DNA from: Candidatus Gottesmanbacteria bacterium RIFCSPHIGHO2_02_FULL_40_13
Lineage (GTDB): Bacteria; Patescibacteriota; Microgenomatia; 2-02-FULL-39-11
Direction: 5' to 3'
Assembly: GCA_001779235.1 (NCBI GenBank)
Contig: MFJN01000020.1
Span: 9,852 to 47,889, forward strand
DNA: 38,038 bases
Below are positions 32,778 to 38,038 of the stretch, piece by piece; positions within the stretch are counted from its first letter, which is position 1, and the number at the start of each line of letters is the position of its first letter. The position numbers and the translations under genes were made by a program. The notes beneath the pieces were generated by a model. It saw only the letters and a list, made by a program, of their open reading frames with translations, had not been told where the DNA came from and ran no database searches.

Positions 32778-33920
32778 ATGACTAAAGTTAAGAAAATTAT
32801 TTGGTTTGGGATTTTAGTCTTCATTATTTTAAACTTATCTATTTTTATTGTCACCAGAAAAAGCTACTTCTTAAGAAAATTTGATCCAGTATCTTTAGGC
32901 GAGTTATATACCAACTCTCAATACGTAATAGGCGATCGGTCAGTAGGCGGAATTGGAGATGATGGGCTTTATGCTTTCGCAGGATATTATTATTTTTTCC
33001 AGCAAGGGGATATCTCGAGTGTCAATTTTGAACATCCGCCACTTGGCAAATACCTGATCGGATTATCAATATATCTTTTTCAGAACGAGAACGTCATTAA
33101 TCTCGTCTATTTTGTATTATTGCTGGTAACGACTTATTTCTTAGCGTTAAAATTAACCCAAAATAAGATTATCTCTATCCTGTCTGTCTCTATATTATCA
33201 ATCAACCCATTACTTTTGGATCACCTCATAAGATCACAGCTGGACTTGCCTTTCACTCTTTTTTTTATTCTTGCCCTTTATACATTTATATGCAGTCTGG
33301 ATAGGTATAAATTAATTTTTATCTCCAGCCTCTTCTGGGGTCTGGCTTTTGCTACCCGATTTTTTCCTGTTTTAATTCCCATCGAAGTGTATTTACTCTA
33401 TTTTATTATTAGGCACGAGAGAAAAATGCTGAAATCATATTTGATAAGTTTATTGATAATTCCGCTAATTTATCTCGTCTCGCACATTTCCTTTTTTATT
33501 TACCATCCTTCTTTACATGAATTCATCAGGCACAAAATTTGGATGCTGTCGTGGTATCGCGGATCTCCGATTAGCATCGGAAATATCTGGCGTAATATTT
33601 TTACGGGGGAATACATCGATCCTGCGGGAAAACTGGTTGCCAACGAACATTGGAATGTACGGTTGCCGGTCATAATCACGCTTTCTCTAATACCTTTTTT
33701 GCAAAAAAAAGTCAGGAATCAACTTCCTATCAGAATTGCCTATTATCTGAATTTATTTCTTCTTCTTTATGTCACTTTTTTTACTACCGGTGTTCAAAAA
33801 TATATCATGCCTGTTTACCCGATTACCAGTATCTTAGCTGTCAGAAGTCTGTCCTTTTTTTGGTGTATAATTGATCCATGCGTGAAGGTGATTATCTCGA
33901 AATCAAAGGTAAAATCGTAG
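32778..33920 (+). CDS. PMT-like GT-C membrane glycosyltransferase
   Basis: 380 aa, about nine to ten helices, short for the PMT clan. The catalytic loop has GIGDDGLYAFAG (Asp61-Asp62), and FEHPPLGKYLIG (84-95) matches the HPPLGK motif of GT39 protein mannosyltransferases well. RSQLDLPFTLFF fits the following helix. The C-terminal extracytoplasmic domain of larger PMTs is absent. The last 43 nt overlap the flippase gene. Likely extracytoplasmic glycosyl transfer from a polyprenyl-phosphate sugar; protein substrates are possible but not shown. Confidence 0.78.
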   Translation: MTKVKKIIWFGILVFIILNLSIFIVTRKSYFLRKFDPVSLGELYTNSQYVIGDRSVGGIGDDGLYAFAGYYYFFQQGDISSVNFEHPPLGKYLIGLSIYLFQNENVINLVYFVLLLVTTYFLALKLTQNKIISILSVSILSINPLLLDHLIRSQLDLPFTLFFILALYTFICSLDRYKLIFISSLFWGLAFATRFFPVLIPIEVYLLYFIIRHERKMLKSYLISLLIIPLIYLVSHISFFIYHPSLHEFIRHKIWMLSWYRGSPISIGNIWRNIFTGEYIDPAGKLVANEHWNVRLPVIITLSLIPFLQKKVRNQLPIRIAYYLNLFLLLYVTFFTTGVQKYIMPVYPITSILAVRSLSFFWCIIDPCVKVIISKSKVKS

Positions 33921-35323
33921 CCGGGGTACTTGCTCTGACCTCCCGGACGCTTCTTTTACAGATTATTTCATTTGCCTCTACACTTATTCTGACAATCCTG
34001 TTATCACCTGCTGTTTTTGGAATATTTTTTGTGGTATCAGCCTTGATGTCATTTTTAGGATATTTTTCCGATATAGGTTTAGCTGCAGCTTTAATTCAAA
34101 AAAAAGACGAACCGACGGGTGTAGAATTGTCAACTGTTTTTACCATTCAGCAATTAATCGTTGGAGGTTTAGTTCTGCTGGGTTTCATGTTGGTTCCTTT
34201 CATAAACGGTTTTTATAATCTCGGTCTTGAGGGAGAATTTCTTTTACGGGCATTTCTCATGGCTTTTTTCTTATCTTCTCTTAAAACCATTCCTTCAGTC
34301 ATGTTAGAAAGAAAACTTCAGTTTAATTTACTGATTATTCCTCAAATACTTGAAACAACAACGTTTTATATCATTGCTATAGCGGTTGCAGCACGCGGTG
34401 GAGGTGTGAACAGTTTTGCCTGGGCAGCTTTAGGACGCGGTCTGATTGGGCTTATAGCAATCTATATCATGTGTCCCTGGCGGATATCATTTTCCCTGTC
34501 TATTCAGGCGGCAAAAGAACTTATGTCTTTCGGTTTTCCGTTTCAGATAAATTCCGTGCTGGCTTTAATAAAAGATGATTTGATGACTATATTTTTAGGC
34601 AAAATCTTGCCGTTTCAATTGGTCGGCTATATTGGTTGGGCTAAAAAATGGGCTGAGGTATCACTCCGTTTGATCATGGATTCAGTGATAAGAGTAACTT
34701 TTCCGGCTTTTTCCAGGTTACAGGAAAATAAAGAAATACTGCGTAAAGCCATAGAAAAATCAATGTTTTTTCTGGCCTTATTCATTTTTCCGGTTACAGT
34801 TTTTTTATTTACCTTGATTAAGCCGATGATCATATATATACCCAAATACCAGAAATGGGAACCGGCACTCTTGTCTTTTTACCTCTTTTCTTTCTCATCT
34901 GTTATCGCTGCTTTTTCAAGCACATTAGTAAATGCACTAAATGCCATAGGAAAAGTAAAATATACCCTCTATTTGATGATAGGTTGGACTATACTGACGT
35001 GGATACTTATTCCTAGCCTGATTGGTTATTTTTCATTTAACGGGGTCGCTGCAGCTTCGGTTTTAATATCCCTGACCTCAATTTTTCCTGTCATAATCAT
35101 GAAGAGATTTGTAAAATTTAATATCCTGCCGCAAATTATTCGGCCGTTTATCTTGTCTATTATTACTTTTTTACTCATCCGGGTCTTAATCCATACAATT
35201 CAGGGGCTTATTGGAATTATAGTTTCGGTTGCCATAGCCGCCATATTTTATTCTCTTGCCGTATTTTTTACCTTCAGGGTTGAAATAAATCCCTATCTGC
35301 CCAAATTCCTGAAAATAAAATAA
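33878..35323 (+). CDS. Wzx-like polysaccharide/lipid-linked oligosaccharide flippase
   Basis: 481 aa with about twelve to fourteen hydrophobic helices, the usual size for the PST/MATE-like exporter family. The N-terminal LTSRTLLLQIISF and the next loop with GYFSDIGLAAALIQKKDEP match Wzx/WzxC/TuaB-type flippases. It moves undecaprenyl-diphosphate-linked glycan from the inner to the outer leaflet. No Wzy-like polymerase or chain-length regulator is evident here, so a single-unit oligosaccharide, or a polymerase elsewhere, is implied. The start at 33878 lies within the preceding gene (43-nt overlap). A roughly 90-nt gap follows. Confidence 0.88.
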   Translation: MREGDYLEIKGKIVAGVLALTSRTLLLQIISFASTLILTILLSPAVFGIFFVVSALMSFLGYFSDIGLAAALIQKKDEPTGVELSTVFTIQQLIVGGLVLLGFMLVPFINGFYNLGLEGEFLLRAFLMAFFLSSLKTIPSVMLERKLQFNLLIIPQILETTTFYIIAIAVAARGGGVNSFAWAALGRGLIGLIAIYIMCPWRISFSLSIQAAKELMSFGFPFQINSVLALIKDDLMTIFLGKILPFQLVGYIGWAKKWAEVSLRLIMDSVIRVTFPAFSRLQENKEILRKAIEKSMFFLALFIFPVTVFLFTLIKPMIIYIPKYQKWEPALLSFYLFSFSSVIAAFSSTLVNALNAIGKVKYTLYLMIGWTILTWILIPSLIGYFSFNGVAAASVLISLTSIFPVIIMKRFVKFNILPQIIRPFILSIITFLLIRVLIHTIQGLIGIIVSVAIAAIFYSLAVFFTFRVEINPYLPKFLKIK

Positions 35324-35414
35324 TCTTAACCCGATATAATTTATTTTAAGCTTCTCATAAGTTTATTTTAGCTGACAATCCTGATACAATCATTAAAGCT
35401 TAACTATAAATTAT
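35324..35414 (+). promoter_or_regulatory. Intergenic gap, possible promoter for the last GT2 operon
   Basis: AT-rich gap with TACAAT at 35385-35390 and only a poor -35 (TTTATT at 35362-35367, 17-nt spacing). No terminator with a T-run is visible. The following gene has no Shine-Dalgarno. Confidence 0.25.
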
Positions 35415-36317
35415 ATGATATCTGCAGTCATTCATACGTTTAACGAGGAAAAAAATATACAGAGATGTTTAGAATCACTGTCCTTCGTAGATGAGATTAT
35501 CGTAATTGATATGCACTCATCAGATAAAACCTGCGAAGAGGCGCAAAAATACAAGACAAAAATATTCAAACACAACTATACAGGATATGTTGAGCCGGCT
35601 CGTAACTTTGGTATCAGTAAGGCAGAAGGAGACTGGATATTAATCTTGGACGCAGATGAGGAAATTCCCCAAACTTTGGCAGTATTTCTCCGCAAATCTG
35701 CAGATTTAAACACTTCCGATTATTTCCGGATCCCCAGAAAAAATATAATCTTTCATAAATGGATGAAGCACGCCGGTTGGTGGCCTGATTACCAGGTCAG
35801 ATTTTTTAAACGAGGCATGGTTTCCTGGAATGATAAGATTCATGGAATTCCATTCACCAAAGGAAAGGGAGAAGATATTGAGGTGAATGAAGATTTCAGT
35901 ATAATCCATCATAATTATCAATCTATTGGTCAGTATCTTGAGCGCATGAATAGGTATACCGGTGTAGCTTCAAAACAGCTGTATGAAGAAGGGTATAAGA
36001 TTCTGAAAGATGATTTATTTAAAAAGCCTTTGGATGAGTTTGTCAGCCGTTTTTTTCAACGGGGTGGTTATTTAGATGGACTTCATGGGTTAGCGTTATC
36101 GTTATTACAATCTGTGTCTGAACTTGTAATATATTTAAAATTATGGGAATTAGAAAAATATAAGGAGGAAAAAATAACGCTGGAAAATATCGAATATAAC
36201 TTTAAAGAAGAATATAGAATCAAGCAATACTGGTTAAATTCAACGATGTTAAAGTCATCAAAAAATTTATTACAAAAGACCATCCTGAAAGCTAAAAGAA
36301 AATTTTATAACAAATGA
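35415..36317 (+). CDS. GT2 glycosyltransferase, WaaE/KdtX-like, 1
   Basis: 300 aa. HTFNEEKNIQRCL (7-19), DEIIVIDMHSSD (26-37), Asp79-Ala-Asp81 (ILDADEE) and ARNFGISKAEGDW define a GT-A enzyme of the WaaE/KdtX-like group. VRFFKRG... KIHGIPF in the middle is typical of that group's acceptor region. These enzymes extend lipid-linked glycans or LPS cores on the cytoplasmic side. The C-terminal about 60 residues form amphipathic helices (a likely membrane contact). It starts a three-gene GT2 run after the flippase, coupled to the next gene by ATGA. Confidence 0.83.
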   Translation: MISAVIHTFNEEKNIQRCLESLSFVDEIIVIDMHSSDKTCEEAQKYKTKIFKHNYTGYVEPARNFGISKAEGDWILILDADEEIPQTLAVFLRKSADLNTSDYFRIPRKNIIFHKWMKHAGWWPDYQVRFFKRGMVSWNDKIHGIPFTKGKGEDIEVNEDFSIIHHNYQSIGQYLERMNRYTGVASKQLYEEGYKILKDDLFKKPLDEFVSRFFQRGGYLDGLHGLALSLLQSVSELVIYLKLWELEKYKEEKITLENIEYNFKEEYRIKQYWLNSTMLKSSKNLLQKTILKAKRKFYNK

Positions 36318-37228
36318 AGATAAAAACTTCTCTCGTGATACTCCATTATAAAAATAATCAGGATACCTTAGACTGTTTGGATTCAGTGTTTAAATCAAAC
36401 TTTTCGGGACTTAATATAAGCGTTATTTTAGTCATGAACGGTTTATCCCCCGACCTTAAACTGAAAATCCAGGGATTATACAGTAAAGTAAATTTTATTA
36501 TTAATACCCAAAATTGCGGTTTTGCTGCTGGTAATAACTTAGGAATAAAAAAAGCTTTATCATTGGGTAGCAGTCATATAATCTTACTGAATAATGATAC
36601 GGTTGTCGATAAAAATGCTATTTTAGAACTGGTCCGATTTTCCATGACTGACAAGACGATCGGTTTGGTATCTCCGAAAATTTATTTTGCATCCGGTTTT
36701 GAATTTCACAAAGATAAATATTTATCTTCAGACAGGGGTAAAGTGATATGGTATGCCGGAGGAGATATAGATTGGAATAATATGTATGCCAAACACAGAG
36801 GTGTTGATGAAGTAGACCGGGAACAATACAACAGTAAAATCGAAACTGATTTTACTACAGGGTGTTGCATGCTTCTCAAAAAAAAAGTCATTGACGATAT
36901 TGGCTTACTGAACGAAAAATATTTTATGTATTATGAAGACATCGATTACTCGATGAAAGTAAGATCTAAGGGATTAAAGGCGTATTATTACCCGCAGGCA
37001 TTTATTTGGCATAAAAATGCTTCCTCATCCGGACGCCCCGGTTCCCCGCTTCATGTTTATTATCAGACCCGGAACAGGCTATATTTCGGTATAAAATACG
37101 CCCCTTTTCGGACCAAAAAATCATTATTGTTGGAAAGTGCTAAGTTTTTATTTCAGGGCGGTATTCGGTTGAAAGCCACTTTAGACTGTTTATTAAACCG
37201 GATGGGTCAACAATCATATGAAAATTAG
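36314..37228 (+). CDS. GT2 rhamnosyltransferase-like (WbbL family)
   Basis: 304 aa. The N-terminus has SLVILHYKNNQDTLDCL (6-22), NTQNCGFAAGNN (64-75) and LLNNDT with Asn-Asn-Asp at 93-95 as metal site. TDFTTGCCMLLKK, then YFMYYEDIDYSMK (general base region) completes the WbbL/rhamnosyltransferase pattern. These enzymes transfer rhamnose or another sugar from the NDP form to a lipid-linked acceptor. The dTDP-rhamnose genes upstream would provide the donor (inference). It overlaps the previous gene by ATGA and the next by 11 nt. Confidence 0.82.
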   Translation: MKIKTSLVILHYKNNQDTLDCLDSVFKSNFSGLNISVILVMNGLSPDLKLKIQGLYSKVNFIINTQNCGFAAGNNLGIKKALSLGSSHIILLNNDTVVDKNAILELVRFSMTDKTIGLVSPKIYFASGFEFHKDKYLSSDRGKVIWYAGGDIDWNNMYAKHRGVDEVDREQYNSKIETDFTTGCCMLLKKKVIDDIGLLNEKYFMYYEDIDYSMKVRSKGLKAYYYPQAFIWHKNASSSGRPGSPLHVYYQTRNRLYFGIKYAPFRTKKSLLLESAKFLFQGGIRLKATLDCLLNRMGQQSYEN

Positions 37229-37973
37229 CGCAATCATTATAGCCAGGAATGAAGCCGACAGAATTGAAGATTGTTTGAAATCCTTATTTTTTGTAGATGA
37301 GATTATTCTTGTAGATAATGGATCGAAAGACGAGACGCTCAATATTGCTAAAAAATATCACGCTGAAATAGTTGAAGTTCAAGGACTTGATTTTTCATAC
37401 CTGCGCAATATAGGCCGCGAAAAAGCTAAAAGCACCTGGTTGTTATATCTTGATGCGGATGAAAGAATATCTCCAGAACTCCAAAATGAAATCTTACTCT
37501 GTGTGAATAAAAAAACCCCTTTCCAGGCTTATAATTTTGTGCGCCAGAATTATTTTTTGGGTAAAAAATGGCCGAAGACGGAAAAGATGGTACGTCTGAT
37601 GAAAAAAAATGTGCTTATCGGTTGGCAGGGAGCTTTGCATGAAACGCCTATTATAAACGGTAAGATCGGTTTTTTACAAAATCTGATGCTTCATTATACA
37701 CATCGTAGTTTGAAGGAAATGATTGAGAAAACAAATGAATGGTCAGAAATTGAAGCGACTTTAAGATACCAAAATAACCATCCCCAAATGACCTGGTGGA
37801 GATTTATGAGGGTGATCATAAGTTCGTTTTACCAGACATTTGTTATTAATGAAGGATGGAAAGCCGGTACAGTCGGTTTAATTGAAAGCATTTATCAGGC
37901 GTACAGCATGTTTATCACCTATGCCAAACTTTGGGAAAAACAGAATAAGGCAGGTTTTAAAAATGCTAGATAA
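37218..37973 (+). CDS. GT2 glycosyltransferase, WaaE/KdtX-like, 2
   Basis: 251 aa. ARNEADRIEDCLKSL (9-23), VDNGSKDET (32-40) and LDADERI with Asp79-Ala-Asp81 align well with the enzyme at 35415; both have an HE/HG-type acceptor loop (here ALHETP). It lacks that enzyme's 50-residue C-terminal extension. The pair probably arose by duplication on either side of the WbbL-like gene. Overlaps are 11 nt on both sides: with the upstream gene and with the truncated GT4-like gene at the window end. Confidence 0.83.
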   Translation: MKISAIIIARNEADRIEDCLKSLFFVDEIILVDNGSKDETLNIAKKYHAEIVEVQGLDFSYLRNIGREKAKSTWLLYLDADERISPELQNEILLCVNKKTPFQAYNFVRQNYFLGKKWPKTEKMVRLMKKNVLIGWQGALHETPIINGKIGFLQNLMLHYTHRSLKEMIEKTNEWSEIEATLRYQNNHPQMTWWRFMRVIISSFYQTFVINEGWKAGTVGLIESIYQAYSMFITYAKLWEKQNKAGFKNAR

Positions 37974-38038
37974 AAATCATCGTCAAATCGCCGTTTACAG
38001 CCCTTATATCTCTATTCTTGGCGGGGGGGAAAGATATA
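37963..38038 (+). CDS. N-terminus of a GT4-like glycosyltransferase, cut by the window end
   Basis: Only 25 codons lie in the window. They include VYSPYISILGGGERY, the start of the first Rossmann domain of GT-B glycosyltransferases (GT4/ALG11-like), where the GGGE turn contacts the donor. ATG 37963 overlaps the upstream gene by 11 nt, the junction type seen four other times here. Too short for substrate prediction. Confidence 0.65.
   Translation, partial: MLDKNHRQIAVYSPYISILGGGERY

Noticed and set aside
1-38038. Alternative genetic code (TGA as Gly)
   Set aside because: Many genes end at TGA exactly where families end or where the next gene overlaps by ATGA, so TGA is a stop.
1-38038. tRNA or rRNA genes, CRISPR array, transposase
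   Set aside because: None recognised by reading the intergenic regions; only short gaps are free of genes.

Overview
The window looks like one contig piece from an uncultured, AT-rich, Gram-positive-type bacterium, most likely a Candidate Phyla Radiation (Patescibacteria) member close to Microgenomates. This is inferred from the gene set: a sortase with non-canonical sorting signals, Asn/Thr-rich secreted repeat proteins, TP-rich LamG/lamin-tail proteins, CAP-domain membrane proteins, and very many GT-C and GT2 glycosyltransferases. TGA is used as a normal stop. No rRNA, tRNA or CRISPR array was found, and no lineage marker gene is present, so the phylum is not proven.

Layout. (1) 1-2270: the 3' part of a PIG-V-like mannosyltransferase, a membrane-anchored DUF4352-like protein and a DUF2292/YezD-like small protein. 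(2) 2271-10359: a cell-surface block. It holds a secreted 398-aa repeat protein, a 790-aa membrane-anchored protein with related repeats, a small LPxTG-like sorting-signal protein, a sortase, a secreted TP-rich LamG + lamin-tail protein, a CAP-domain membrane protein and a small membrane protein. Three leaders in blocks 1 and 2 (about 1284-1373, 2347-2439 and 7310-7453) have a promoter-like sequence followed by an intrinsic-terminator-like hairpin before the gene. Two of them share a 15-nt motif. (3) 10361-16675: nucleotide-sugar synthesis: rmlA, rmlC, rmlB, rmlD (dTDP-L-rhamnose), ugd and a UDP-glucuronate decarboxylase (UDP-xylose), and a GDP-mannose 4,6-dehydratase-like SDR. (4) 16672-29823: lipid-linked sugar synthesis and transfer: DPM/ALG5-like GT2 enzymes (one fused to GtrA), multi-membrane GT-C proteins, a tandem pair of 6-PTPS-related membrane proteins, a CDP-paratose 2-epimerase-like SDR and a dTDP-L-rhamnose 4-epimerase-like SDR with a Cys-rich insertion. 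A MITE/REP-like nested palindromic element lies at 20069-20214. (5) 29820-31383: a housekeeping island, tgt on the minus strand and an MGMT-family gene. (6) 31389-38038: two more GT-C proteins, a Wzx-like flippase, three GT2 enzymes and the start of a GT4-like enzyme cut by the window edge.

How it may work together (inference). Cytoplasmic enzymes make dTDP-Rha (and perhaps its C4 epimer), UDP-Xyl and GDP- or CDP-deoxysugars. GT2 enzymes load sugars onto polyprenyl phosphate or build a lipid-linked glycan. The flippase and GtrA domain move these across the membrane. GT-C enzymes then use the lipid-linked donors outside the cell. The Asn/Ser/Thr-rich surface proteins at 2545-9097 are plausible acceptors, and the sortase may anchor some of them. 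Most genes overlap by 4 or 11 nt, so this is a set of long, translationally coupled plus-strand operons interrupted only by tgt.
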